Shown: positions 17,477-27,102 of the stretch, piece after piece
Layout of the letters: each line of letters starts with the position of its first letter
Position numbering within the stretch: position 1 is the stretch's first letter
Assembly (NCBI GenBank): GCA_027943745.1
Contig: AP025763.1
Span: 2,728,001-2,792,000, forward strand
Length of the DNA stretch: 64,000 nucleotides
From: Neptuniibacter victor
Lineage (GTDB): Bacteria > Pseudomonadota > Gammaproteobacteria > Pseudomonadales > Balneatricaceae
Reading direction: 5' to 3'
Notes under the pieces: generated by a model
Told to the model about the DNA's origin: nothing
The model's database searches: none
Seen by the model: only the letters and a program-made list of their open reading frames with translations
Translations under genes and position numbers: made by a program

Positions 17477-19468
17477 CTAAAAGCTCGCGCTCACCCGCAA
17501 CCAAATATTTTGGCCTGGCTCAGCTACCTGAATAGGGTTCGCGTCCAAAACATAATCCCGACTTTCATGCAGGGTATAATCCTTATCAAACAGATTATCG
17601 ATGCCCATCGCAATTGTCATACCATTCTCTGATGCGTATTCACCATGCAGGTTAACCAAACCATAACCCGGTGTTTGTCGTACATCTTGACCGCCGCAAT
17701 TAGGATCGCTGCTTAAACAAACATTGTTTTGAGCAGCCACTAATTTCCATTCAACACCTGCTTTCCACTGCTGCTTTTGATAATCGAGCGTTGTTTTAAG
17801 TTCCAACGGTGAGATCCTAGACAGATCTTGATTATCATCACGGTTTTCACCTTGCAGCCAAGTAAACGCTGTACCCAAGGTTAAGTTTTCATCGATACGA
17901 TAAGCAATATCCGCTTCAATACCATACAAACGCGCATCGACATTATCATATCGTTCAGTACCACCGGATTTATGACGAAGAATGTAATCATCAACGTAAT
18001 TAATCCAGCCGGTAAGACTCCAATTTAAACTCTCGTGCTTACTGGCTAAGACAGCCTCCAACTGATGATGCTTTTCTGGGGCAAGTAACGGGTTACCAAT
18101 CCAAGGAGTCATGCCCGATGTTTTTGCAACATAGCGCTCAGTGGCATCCGCTGTACGCACACTACGAGAGAATGTCGTTTCAACCGTATATTGATTGTTC
18201 AAGCGATGGGTCCATGAGGCAAAGCCTCCAATATTGTTTTCATTGCTATCGGTTTCAGAAGAACCATTCACAGTGAGATATTGTGCGGATGGCGTTGTCA
18301 TACCAAAGGTTTCAGTCGCTCTAGAAGCGGACGCTTCAACACGGTCATAACGAAGTCCCCCTTTAAGGACATCATCTTGACTCAGTACTTTACTTCCTTC
18401 GAGAAAGAGACCCGCTTGTTTGATCTCTACACCGGGCCACTGAGAGAAGGCTGCCATACCGTTGGACTTCATATAGGCCACAGCATTTCGCTCATTATTT
18501 TGAACATCTGCACCCAACACCCAATCCATATCATGGAGCTGTGCATCAATCACTACGCGCATACCTTGTGTATCCGAAGTAGAGGGGGAACTCATCATGC
18601 TGTTTTCCATCAAGTGGATAACATCAGATTGATAGGCTTCTATTTTAAGCTCGCGCAACGCGCCTTGCGTGAATTGATGCGTTAACTTAATACGACTATT
18701 TTCAGCATCAGCATAGGGACTATCCATCTGAGCCCCAGGGAAAAGCACATCTTCTTCATCTGACTTTTCAAAGCTTGCTTGTAAAGTCGTATTCTCGCCC
18801 AAACGAATACCTCCTAAGATCGCATTCGACTGGCTATCATATTTTGAACTTACCTCTTGCCCTGCACCATCTTCGTAATTTTCAGATTCACCTTCATGGG
18901 CAATAAAGCGGATATATCCATCATCATTTCCTACCGCAAGGTCTGCGCCTAATTCCCACTGCTCTCCGTTACCACGATAACTTCCAGATACTTTGCCGCT
19001 ATATCCTTTCTCATCGATCATCGGCCAATCACGCTCAAACAAAACGGTGCCGCCGGAACCGCCACCACCATAGACAACGGTACGGTTACCTTTAATCACC
19101 GTCACGCGATCATAACTATCAACCGACGTGTAAGCGGTGGGAGGGTCCATACGGTTAGGGCAGCCACCATGAATATAGCCACCATCTAATAATATATTCA
19201 GCTGCGTCTCTTTCTGTCCACGGATAACAGGATCCAGCGCTCGGCCTCCCATACGAATAGCTGAAACACCCGTCAAGCTTTGCAATAACTCCCCCCCATC
19301 AGATACGGGTGAAGCTTGAACTGACGCAGTACTTTCGCGCACTGCCGTTTCTAGGTGAGGAAGCCCACGATTAATTTCGATAACTAAGTTTCCATCTGCA
19401 TCATGTCCCGCCATAGCGGCTTCAGACGTTAACACCGCGATCACTAAAGAGAGAACTCGCTTTTTCAC
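17477..19468 (-). CDS. TonB-dependent copper receptor (OprC/NosA type)
   Basis: Outer-membrane TonB-dependent receptor. The plug contains TGVSAIRMGGRALDP, RGQKETQLNILLDGGYIHGGCP and NRMDPPT, closely resembling the OprC/NosA copper-receptor group; Met and Cys in this stretch fit copper binding. The barrel ends with an aromatic-ended strand (WLRVSASF). A frame extends up to 19591 (TTG), but GTG 19468 is preferred: GGAAGG lies 7 bases upstream and the product then starts with a normal signal peptide (VKKRVLSLVIAVL, cleavage near AMA-GH). That gives 663 residues. It stands alone, divergent from gcvP; no copper-response operator was recognised. Confidence 0.88.
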   Translation of the reverse strand: MKKRVLSLVIAVLTSEAAMAGHDADGNLVIEINRGLPHLETAVRESTASVQASPVSDGGELLQSLTGVSAIRMGGRALDPVIRGQKETQLNILLDGGYIHGGCPNRMDPPTAYTSVDSYDRVTVIKGNRTVVYGGGGSGGTVLFERDWPMIDEKGYSGKVSGSYRGNGEQWELGADLAVGNDDGYIRFIAHEGESENYEDGAGQEVSSKYDSQSNAILGGIRLGENTTLQASFEKSDEEDVLFPGAQMDSPYADAENSRIKLTHQFTQGALRELKIEAYQSDVIHLMENSMMSSPSTSDTQGMRVVIDAQLHDMDWVLGADVQNNERNAVAYMKSNGMAAFSQWPGVEIKQAGLFLEGSKVLSQDDVLKGGLRYDRVEASASRATETFGMTTPSAQYLTVNGSSETDSNENNIGGFASWTHRLNNQYTVETTFSRSVRTADATERYVAKTSGMTPWIGNPLLAPEKHHQLEAVLASKHESLNWSLTGWINYVDDYILRHKSGGTERYDNVDARLYGIEADIAYRIDENLTLGTAFTWLQGENRDDNQDLSRISPLELKTTLDYQKQQWKAGVEWKLVAAQNNVCLSSDPNCGGQDVRQTPGYGLVNLHGEYASENGMTIAMGIDNLFDKDYTLHESRDYVLDANPIQVAEPGQNIWLRVSASF

Positions 19469-19752
19469 AACCCACCTTCCATTAGATAGTTCTAAAATTA
19501 GGCGAATTCTAATGATTCCACGACAAACTAGGGATGTGACACAGTGTCGCGCGGCGCATTGTCGCAGGCATAACTTACGTTTAAGAGCCAAATAGAACGA
19601 AGAACAAAGCAGTTTCTCGAAGCAGCGAATAAGAAAATACAGTTTCCTAAAATAAACTTTTGTCTATGAACAGTCACAAGAGGAGGAAAAAACAGGTATT
19701 ATTAGCCCTTTTTTGAGCACACCATAACCAACTGATCACAGGTAACAATAAG

Positions 19753-22653
19753 ATGCCGTCACAGAATCAGGCTCCACTCTCCGTTTTGGAGCAAAAAGAT
19801 GCGTTCATCGCACGTCATATTGGCCCTTCGGCCGAAGAACAACAGGCTATGCTGGACGACCTTGGCGTAGCAGATCTTGATCAGTTGATTACACAAACTG
19901 TTCCAGAATCTATCCAAGTGCCCTCTCCTATCAATCTTGATGGGAGCCGAAGCGAAGAAGAGGTTCTTGCATACCTAAAAAGTATCGCCCAGAAGAACAA
20001 AATCAACACATCGATGATTGGTATGGGCTATACCGATACGATCGTGCCAAATGTTATTCTTCGTAACGTTTTAGAAAACCCAGGCTGGTACACAGCGTAT
20101 ACACCCTACCAACCTGAAGTATCTCAAGGCCGCCTTGAAGCGATTTTAAACTTCCAAACGATGGTACTTGATCTTACAGGCTTAGATTTAGCCAACGCAT
20201 CACTATTAGACGAAGCAACGGCAGCCGCTGAAGCTATGACGCTGTCTAAGCGTATGTCTAAAGCTAAGAAAGCGAATGTTTTCTTAGTTGACCAAAATGT
20301 TCACCCGCAAAGTATTAGCGTTATCCAGACACGTGCCGAACCTCTCGGCTACGATGTCATCGTAGGTGATGTGGCTGAGCTAATTGAGCAACATGAGGCA
20401 TTTGGTGTGCTGGTTCAATACCCAGGTACCTATGGCGATGTAAATGATTACGCTGCACTGATCGACAAAGTACATGCTAAGAAAGCATTGTTCTGTGCAG
20501 CGGCTGACATCATGAGCCTAATACTGCTTAAATCACCAGGTGAACTAGGCGCGGATGTCGTATTCGGTTCTGCTCAACGCTTTGGCGTACCGATGGGCTA
20601 TGGTGGTCCTCATGCCGCGTTCTTTGCTACGCGTGATGCTTACAAGCGTTCCGTTCCTGGTCGTATCATTGGTGTTTCTGTTGATACCCGTGGCAACAAA
20701 GCGCTGCGTATGGCGATGCAAACGCGTGAGCAACACATCCGCCGTGAGAAAGCGACATCCAACATCTGTACTGCACAAGTGCTATTAGCCAACATGGCTG
20801 GTTTCTACGCGGTCTATCACGGCCCTGATGGCCTCAAAACCATCGCTAGCCGCATCCATCGTTTAACCGATATTCTTGCGAAAGGCTTGCAAGCGGAAGG
20901 CGTTAAGGTAGTTAACAATAGCTGGTTTGATACACTGACACTTGAGCTAGATAATGCCTCAGAGGTCTACCAAGCCGCTTTAGACGCCGGTATCAACCTG
21001 CGCAAGATTAGCGAAACGCAGATCGGTTTAACCTGCGATGAGTGTACTGATCGCGATCTCGTAAACACATTATGGAACTGCATCTTAGGCGCGGATCATG
21101 GCTTAGACCTGGCGGCCATCGATGCAGAGATCACTACAAACGGTTCTACTTCCATTCCAGAAGCGTTGTTGCGTGAATCTGAAATTCTGCAACACCCTGT
21201 CTTTAACAGCTATCACAGTGAAACAGAGATGCTGCGTTACCTGAAAAAGCTGGAAAACAAAGATATCTCTCTTGCGAACAGCATGATTGCGCTCGGCTCT
21301 TGTACGATGAAGCTGAATGCAACCGCAGAGATGATCCCGGTGACTTGGCCTGAGTTTGGTCAACTACACCCCTTCGCTCCAATCGACCAAGCACAAGGCT
21401 ATCAACAGCTTATCAATGAACTTGAAGAACAGCTAAAAGCTATTACCGGGTTTGATGCCATCTGCATGCAGCCTAACTCCGGCGCGCAAGGTGAGTACGC
21501 CGGTCTTTTAGCGATCCGTAAGTTCCACCAGTCTAATGGCGATGACCACCGCAACATCTGTTTGATTCCTACGTCTGCACACGGTACAAACCCGGCCTCT
21601 GCGGCGTTAGCAGATATGAAAGTAGTACTGGTTGCTTGTGATGACAAAGGTAACGTTGACGTTGCCGATATGCGAGCGAAAGCAGAGCAACATAAAGATA
21701 ACCTCTCTTGCTTGATGATCACTTACCCATCTACCCATGGTGTCTATGAGGAAGGGATTCGTGAGATCTGCGATATCGTCCACGAGAACGGCGGTCAAGT
21801 TTATATGGATGGCGCTAACCTAAATGCTCAGGTGGCGGTCAGCCAACCTGCTGCGATTGGTGCCGATGTATCTCATATGAATTTGCATAAAACCTTCTGC
21901 ATACCTCACGGTGGTGGCGGACCAGGCATGGGCCCTATCGGTATCAAAGCCCACTTAGCGCCTTTTGTTGCTAATCATCCTGTGCAAACGATCCAAGGAC
22001 CAAAAGCAGACAATGGCGCCGTTTCGGCAGCCCCTTGGGGAAGCGCTTCAATCCTACCGATCTCTTGGGTTTACATTGCCCTAATGGGAGGCACAGGGCT
22101 GCGTGCGGCAACCGAAAATGCCATTCTTAATGCCAACTATCTCGCGAAAAAACTCGGCGAACATTATCCGGTTCTCTATACCGGTCGTAATGACCGTGTT
22201 GCGCACGAATGCATTATTGATATGCGTCCACTGAAAGAGATCTCTGGCATTACAGAGGAAGATGTTGCTAAGCGTTTAATGGACTTTGGTTTCCACGCGC
22301 CGACTATGTCTTTCCCTGTTGCTGGCACCTTGATGATTGAGCCAACGGAATCAGAATCAAAAGCTGAACTAGATCGTTTCATCGAAGCGATGGCGGCTAT
22401 CCGTGAAGAGATTGGTCAAGTGGAAGATGGTGATATCGATGCGGAAAACAATCCGCTGAAAAACGCGCCTCATACCATGGAAGATCTTATCGATCCTGAT
22501 TGGAACCGCCCATATACAGTGGCCCAAGGTGCATTCCCTGTCGCACGCCTTAAAACCAGCAAAGTCTGGCCAACGGTTAACCGCATAGACAACGTCTATG
22601 GCGATCGTAACTTATTCTGTTCATGCCTTCCTGTGGAAGAGTATTCGGAATAA
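19753..22653 (+). CDS. gcvP: Glycine dehydrogenase (decarboxylating), P protein
   Basis: PLP enzyme of the glycine cleavage system: it decarboxylates glycine and passes the aminomethyl group to lipoyl-GcvH. The 966-residue, single-chain length matches the homodimeric bacterial form with two PLP-fold halves. The cofactor Lys lies in [15 protein letters not shown] (Lys about 713), with the usual glycine-rich stretch after it. The N-terminal half carries RHIGP and [14 protein letters not shown]. No gcvT or gcvH is adjacent, and no glycine riboswitch was seen upstream. A strong terminator follows. Confidence 0.97.
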   Translation: MPSQNQAPLSVLEQKDAFIARHIGPSAEEQQAMLDDLGVADLDQLITQTVPESIQVPSPINLDGSRSEEEVLAYLKSIAQKNKINTSMIGMGYTDTIVPNVILRNVLENPGWYTAYTPYQPEVSQGRLEAILNFQTMVLDLTGLDLANASLLDEATAAAEAMTLSKRMSKAKKANVFLVDQNVHPQSISVIQTRAEPLGYDVIVGDVAELIEQHEAFGVLVQYPGTYGDVNDYAALIDKVHAKKALFCAAADIMSLILLKSPGELGADVVFGSAQRFGVPMGYGGPHAAFFATRDAYKRSVPGRIIGVSVDTRGNKALRMAMQTREQHIRREKATSNICTAQVLLANMAGFYAVYHGPDGLKTIASRIHRLTDILAKGLQAEGVKVVNNSWFDTLTLELDNASEVYQAALDAGINLRKISETQIGLTCDECTDRDLVNTLWNCILGADHGLDLAAIDAEITTNGSTSIPEALLRESEILQHPVFNSYHSETEMLRYLKKLENKDISLANSMIALGSCTMKLNATAEMIPVTWPEFGQLHPFAPIDQAQGYQQLINELEEQLKAITGFDAICMQPNSGAQGEYAGLLAIRKFHQSNGDDHRNICLIPTSAHGTNPASAALADMKVVLVACDDKGNVDVADMRAKAEQHKDNLSCLMITYPSTHGVYEEGIREICDIVHENGGQVYMDGANLNAQVAVSQPAAIGADVSHMNLHKTFCIPHGGGGPGMGPIGIKAHLAPFVANHPVQTIQGPKADNGAVSAAPWGSASILPISWVYIALMGGTGLRAATENAILNANYLAKKLGEHYPVLYTGRNDRVAHECIIDMRPLKEISGITEEDVAKRLMDFGFHAPTMSFPVAGTLMIEPTESESKAELDRFIEAMAAIREEIGQVEDGDIDAENNPLKNAPHTMEDLIDPDWNRPYTVAQGAFPVARLKTSKVWPTVNRIDNVYGDRNLFCSCLPVEEYSE

Positions 22654-22694
22654 ATATTATTACATTAGTAAAATAACTCAGATTAACCCCTTCC

Positions 22695-22719
22695 AAAGTC
22701 GCCTAAAAGGCGACTTTTT
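22695..22719 (+). terminator. Terminator of gcvP
   Basis: A 10-bp stem AAAGTCGCCT/AGGCGACTTT (22695-22704 with 22708-22717), AAA loop, then Ts to 22719. It is 42 bp after the gcvP stop. Confidence 0.92.
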
Positions 22720-22866
22720 GGTTTGTACAAATTGCTAACGTATCAACGAGGATATTAAGGGCTGATTTCATTAGCTAATTAAGTCTGTATCACATAACGG
22801 AAAGCAGCCCGTCGATCCACTTTTGGCTGTAGATTTAATGGAGCGTTGTAACACTCACGCCTTCCA

Positions 22867-23424
22867 TTAATTAGAAACAACCAACCATTGTTTTAGTTCA
22901 GATTCGACTTTGCTACATTCAGCCAGTGTCAATGCACGCTTAACCCATGGGCCCGCTTCAACTGTCGTCGTATCTACAGCCACACAGAAGTTTGAATCTA
23001 CCTCAAGCCTTAACGTTTTATCTGTCTGGTTATAAGTAAACGCTTGATGAGGATGATTACTGCATTCAAGCAAGCCAAATTCTGACTTTCCTGCTGCAAT
23101 TAGCACTTGCATGCATTGACCTTCAAAAGCAAAAGAGCTTATTTTTTTAGTAGCCGAATCATACTCAAAACGTACATCATGACCCGGATCATTTTTAGGC
23201 GTACCCTTAGGCTTTTTCGGCTTACAAGTATGAGTTTGCATCAACTCTGATTGGCCCGGACCATACGTATCAAGGCAGAAACCATACCCATTAGGCTCAT
23301 CTAAGTTTGCATTAAGCGCAATATAAGGTGCCTCTGTCGGTATATTAGGTACCCCAGCGTAGACATAGCCACTAAAAAATACAAAGACAGACAATATTGA
23401 AATTTTTGAGATTAAGTAGTGCAT
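22867..23424 (-). CDS. Secreted protein with a ricin-like beta-trefoil
   Basis: A 185-residue exported protein with a signal peptide cleaved near VYA-GV (about residue 23). The mature part has features of the ricin B/beta-trefoil fold: regularly spaced CLD, CMQV and CVAV segments (each Cys starting a repeat-like unit), and a final QxW-type KQWLV. Six Cys probably form disulfides. Such domains often bind carbohydrate, but only one clear QxW is visible, so sugar binding is unproven. It follows the two-component genes on the same strand with a 38-bp gap and may be in their operon. Confidence 0.6.
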   Translation of the reverse strand: MHYLISKISILSVFVFFSGYVYAGVPNIPTEAPYIALNANLDEPNGYGFCLDTYGPGQSELMQTHTCKPKKPKGTPKNDPGHDVRFEYDSATKKISSFAFEGQCMQVLIAAGKSEFGLLECSNHPHQAFTYNQTDKTLRLEVDSNFCVAVDTTTVEAGPWVKRALTLAECSKVESELKQWLVVSN

Positions 23425-23462
23425 ATTGGCTCCTCTTGATTAATAAAATAAGTCTGTATGCC

Positions 23463-24872
23463 TCAGTTAGATTGCTGAACAGACTCATCTCCAGGTTCAC
23501 TATTCCCGTTCACTATTTCCCAACGGAGCGTCGCTGTACATCCGTCATGAGTATTCCGGTCTAGGCTGAGCTGCCACCCTTTCTTAACAGCAATACGGGA
23601 TACAATATCCAGCCCTAAACCAAAACTGTCTCTTCCAGACTCTCCTCTTTTTATTGGGTTAGTATCCCCACTTAATCCTATACCGGTATCAGCAATACAA
23701 ATTTTCGTGCTGTGAATATCAATCATGACCTGGCCTTCGAATGTATGCTCAAAGGCGTTTCTAATTAGGTTAGTTAAAACAATGCGAACAAGTGCAGGGT
23801 CATACAGCTGTATCTCCTCACAGTTCATCGAGATAGAAACGCTAATATCCCTGCCTTCAATCAAATAACCTAATTGATCCACCAGCTCACTGGTAATGTC
23901 CTGTAAATCCCTTGCTGCGATCGGGCTTTGCTCCGGTCGCTGGGGAGAATGATTATCTTCAAGCGCTTCTTCACGGGATAACCATAACAACGCTTCTGTC
24001 GTATCTTTCATATTCACTGAAGCCTGACGAATATGCCTAAGCGGTTTACTGATATCCTTTTTCCCCATCAATAAACGTCGTTCGATAATATCCAATGCAC
24101 TCCCCACCACCGTAATGGGGGTACGCAATTCATGACTGGCGTTTTGTAAAAAAACTTTCTCTCGCTGATGGAAGCCGTGTATGCGCTCCACGCCTTGCTT
24201 TAAGGCATGAGCAACTAATCCAATTTCTGATCGGTCATCCAATATGGGGTGTGATATCACGGGGCTTGATTCATCAACCTTATGAGCCATATCAGCCAGC
24301 GCCTCCATCGGCTCCAATACCCTTTGATTGAAACGTCTTGCCATCCAAACAACGGTAATCAGTAAAATAACAAACACAATAAAGGTTATTGATAGTACGG
24401 TTTCTAATATGTGCGGAGGCTTCACCGTTCCAGGGCTTTTATCATCCCGAAAGTGATAAACCGCAAATAGCTGCCGCTCTCCCTTTTCAATTGGTATAGC
24501 CGTAAATAACAATGGCGCGTTGCTATCTCCCTGAAACTTTCTATCATTAAAAAGACTTTTGTATAGCGTGTAATCTGTAAAGTTATTCTGTGGAAAATGA
24601 GAAATGATCCATTCAGGTAAATTCTCCTGACCGACAAAAATTGAAAACTCATCGGTTTCCAAAATGGTTTCCTCAAGCTTCCCTTCGTCATGCTGCTGCG
24701 CGTAGTAAGACCCTATAACAACCAGCCCTTTTTTCGTTGCTATATCAAGGCCGTCAATATAGAGATAGAGCATCAGACAGGCAAAACCGGTAACGATAAA
24801 TCCAGTCAACAGTAATAACTGATTGCGTAAAAAAGACCGTAAACTATGGCGTTTGGATGATGATTTATTCAC
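23463..24872 (-). CDS. Sensor histidine kinase of an OmpR-type two-component system
   Basis: An inner-membrane kinase: helix 1 at about residues 18-39, a periplasmic sensor of about 118 residues, helix 2 at about 158-178, HAMP, HisKA with phospho-acceptor His in NASHELRTPITVV (about His 247), and a HATPase with LTNLIRNAFEHT (N box), DTGIGLSG (G1) and FGLGLDIV (G2). The frame is open to a GTG at 24911 inside the regulator gene, but the GTG at 24872 gives VNKSSSKRHSLRS and overlaps the regulator stop by only 8 bases; it is the likelier start (469 residues). The signal is unknown; the adjacent efflux operon suggests envelope stress or a toxic compound. Confidence 0.9.
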   Translation of the reverse strand: MNKSSSKRHSLRSFLRNQLLLLTGFIVTGFACLMLYLYIDGLDIATKKGLVVIGSYYAQQHDEGKLEETILETDEFSIFVGQENLPEWIISHFPQNNFTDYTLYKSLFNDRKFQGDSNAPLLFTAIPIEKGERQLFAVYHFRDDKSPGTVKPPHILETVLSITFIVFVILLITVVWMARRFNQRVLEPMEALADMAHKVDESSPVISHPILDDRSEIGLVAHALKQGVERIHGFHQREKVFLQNASHELRTPITVVGSALDIIERRLLMGKKDISKPLRHIRQASVNMKDTTEALLWLSREEALEDNHSPQRPEQSPIAARDLQDITSELVDQLGYLIEGRDISVSISMNCEEIQLYDPALVRIVLTNLIRNAFEHTFEGQVMIDIHSTKICIADTGIGLSGDTNPIKRGESGRDSFGLGLDIVSRIAVKKGWQLSLDRNTHDGCTATLRWEIVNGNSEPGDESVQQSN

Positions 24873-25554
24873 TGTGACTATCCGCTCCGCTCTCTTCACG
24901 CAGCACAACACCTACATTTCTAAGTGTATGCAGCAACGCGGTAGAAAAGGGTTTATTGATCGCTTTACGCAGTTGATAGAGATGAGATTTTAAGGCGTCA
25001 GAATCTGGCGGCGAATCCTGCCAAACCACATACTCCAACTCTTGCCGTGTCAGCGGTGCAGGGCTTGCTTTAGCTAGTGCGACAAGCAGCTCCCAGCCGA
25101 TCGGGTGCAAAGTTAATAACTGATCTTGACGATAAGCCTCACGCAGAGGCAGATCCAATCTGAGATCCGCAATCTGTAGCACCTGCTTTTGCGGTATAGC
25201 TCGTTTAGCTAAGGCCTTAATACGTACCACAAGCTCCGGCAGGTCAAACGGTTTCACCAGATAGTCATCCGCACCCACCTTAAAGCCTTCCAACTTATTC
25301 TCCAGAGAATCTCTCGCCGTTAACATTAATACAGGCGTATGAATCCCGTTTCTACGCAGTTCTTCGCAAACACTGAGGCCGTCCATACCTGGCAGATTGA
25401 GATCCAGTATGATGATATCAAAGTGCTGTTTCATGGCCAGCTCAAGCCCGTGATCACCACGTTCTGTGTAATCACACTCAATGTTATCCAGCTCCAGATA
25501 TTCAACAATATGAGAGGCTAAGGAGCGGTTGTCCTCAACTAATAACACCAGCAT
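24865..25554 (-). CDS. OmpR/PhoB-family response regulator
   Basis: A 229-residue regulator: receiver domain with acidic pair ED (7-8), phospho-acceptor D51 in ILDLNLPGMDG and Lys in DDYLVKPFD, then a winged-helix DNA-binding domain (about 125-220) with VVWQDSPPDSDALKSHLYQLRKAI. GAGGAG precedes the ATG, and a TATAAT -10-like hexamer lies at 25572-25577 on the minus strand. It forms an operon with the kinase and is divergent from the RND efflux operon, 149 bp away, which it probably controls. Confidence 0.93.
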   Translation of the reverse strand: MLVLLVEDNRSLASHIVEYLELDNIECDYTERGDHGLELAMKQHFDIIILDLNLPGMDGLSVCEELRRNGIHTPVLMLTARDSLENKLEGFKVGADDYLVKPFDLPELVVRIKALAKRAIPQKQVLQIADLRLDLPLREAYRQDQLLTLHPIGWELLVALAKASPAPLTRQELEYVVWQDSPPDSDALKSHLYQLRKAINKPFSTALLHTLRNVGVVLREESGADSHSE

Positions 25555-25626
25555 AGGTTTCTCCTCGGGAAATTATAGCGGTAGATCTCATGTGTCGGCC
25601 ATTATACGAGCACAAAATTTGAGCCC

Positions 25627-25643
25627 TTCACCTTCATTTCACC
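25627..25643. promoter_or_regulatory. Direct repeat, candidate response-regulator binding site
   Basis: Two copies of TTCACC (25627-25632 and 25638-25643) are spaced 11 bp start to start, the spacing typical of OmpR/PhoB-family sites. The repeat lies between the regulator gene and the efflux operon. Confidence 0.5.
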
Positions 25644-25703
25644 TACGCCAAGATACCATGCTCATATCAATTGGACACCTGACACTATTGAGTGCACTGG
25701 ATT

Positions 25704-27071
25704 ATGAAGCTGACCATTTTAAATCGCCCTGTTGTTATTGCCGCCGTCATTTTACTAGCGGGTTGTACGGCCACAGCGCCAACATATGAACAATTCCCAC
25801 AGGGAAGCCTACCGCTGAAAGAAAATTGGGTTACTCCACAAACATCCCCAGTTACGCTGACTCACAGTCTGATGGCGCTTTTTAACGATGACACAATGAA
25901 TCAATTGATTGAACAGAGCCAGCAACGCAACCTATCGTTACTACAGCAAAAGTCTGCCACCGAAGCAGTAGCAGCAACACTTACTCAAGCTGATGCTACA
26001 CTTCTGCCTGAAATATCAAGCAATATCGGCAGCCAGCGTCAGGAAAATGGGAACACCATCACAGAGAATCACAACCTCACTTTAGATGCGAGCTGGGAGT
26101 TAGATCTCTGGGGCCGTCTAGGGGCTGAACGTGATGTAGCAACGTCAAACTTCGAGGCCTCCAAAGCAACCTACCAAGCGCTGCGAGACTCTATTGCGGC
26201 TCAAACTATGCAGGCGTACTTGGATGCAGTGAGTCAATCTCAACAAGCAGCGTTAAGTGTTGAAAAATACCTGAGCTTTGAAAAAACACTAAATGTCGTC
26301 ACCTCGCAATACCAAGTTGGTATCGCCGATCTGGAAGAACTCACAGAAGCACGACAAAACCTGTCCAGCGCTGAAGCCAATCGTATTGAAAGCCAATTGC
26401 AACAGCGTAACGCCATACGTTCATTGCAAATACTGATCGGCAGCTACCCTGATGGCCTAGATTTAGTAGGCACTACACTCCCAGCTTTGTTGACACCCCC
26501 GAATGCGGACGTGCCCGCCTCCACCTTAGCACGTCGTCCCGATGTCACTGCTGCATGGTATTCAGTCCAAAGTTCAGCTTCCAACGTTGCCGCTAAAGAA
26601 GCCGCGCGACTACCGAATATTTCCTTAACATCTCAGCTCGGAAATTCTTCAGATGCACTCAAAAACTTACTGAGTGGAAACACCGTTTGGAGCCTTGCGG
26701 CTTCCATCGGTTACACCCTATTCGATAGTGGCTCCCTAAAAGCTCAAGTGACCGAGAGCCAGAGTCTCGCTGAGCAAGATTACTATAAGTATCTGGAAAC
26801 CGTACTCACTGCTCTGAATGAAGTAGAAACAGCACTGGATACAGAACGTAGCTACTACGCCCATGAAATTGCTCAGCGTGAGGTCGTAGCACAAGCACGT
26901 TTACTGCTGGCTAATGCAGAGCAGAACTACCGCGATGGTTTAATCGATATTACCGATTGGCTGACCTACCAACGTAGTTATTTCAACGAAAAATCTACCC
27001 TGATAGACACTGTGAATCAACGTTTGCAAAACCGAGTGAGCTTGGGTTTGGCGTTGGGTCTAGGCATTTAA
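25704..27071 (+). CDS. Outer-membrane efflux lipoprotein (NodT/OprM family)
   Basis: TolC-like channel of a tripartite pump. The product has a lipoprotein signal (VILLAGC, Cys about 21) and the outer-membrane factor repeats: ASWELDLWGRLGAERD, a helical hairpin, TLARRPDVTAAWYSVQ and ADxxRLPxISL-like EAARLPNISLTSQLG. The upstream GTG (25692) is in frame, but the ATG at 25704 gives a normal lipoprotein leader (455 residues). First gene of a three-gene RND operon. Confidence 0.9.
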   Translation: MKLTILNRPVVIAAVILLAGCTATAPTYEQFPQGSLPLKENWVTPQTSPVTLTHSLMALFNDDTMNQLIEQSQQRNLSLLQQKSATEAVAATLTQADATLLPEISSNIGSQRQENGNTITENHNLTLDASWELDLWGRLGAERDVATSNFEASKATYQALRDSIAAQTMQAYLDAVSQSQQAALSVEKYLSFEKTLNVVTSQYQVGIADLEELTEARQNLSSAEANRIESQLQQRNAIRSLQILIGSYPDGLDLVGTTLPALLTPPNADVPASTLARRPDVTAAWYSVQSSASNVAAKEAARLPNISLTSQLGNSSDALKNLLSGNTVWSLAASIGYTLFDSGSLKAQVTESQSLAEQDYYKYLETVLTALNEVETALDTERSYYAHEIAQREVVAQARLLLANAEQNYRDGLIDITDWLTYQRSYFNEKSTLIDTVNQRLQNRVSLGLALGLGI

Positions 27072-27102
27072 GTGTAAAGCTTCCAAGAGGTTAAAGATAA
27101 AT

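Noticed and set aside
19592-19752. Glycine riboswitch before gcvP
   Set aside because: No conserved paired aptamer sequences were seen in the upstream region.
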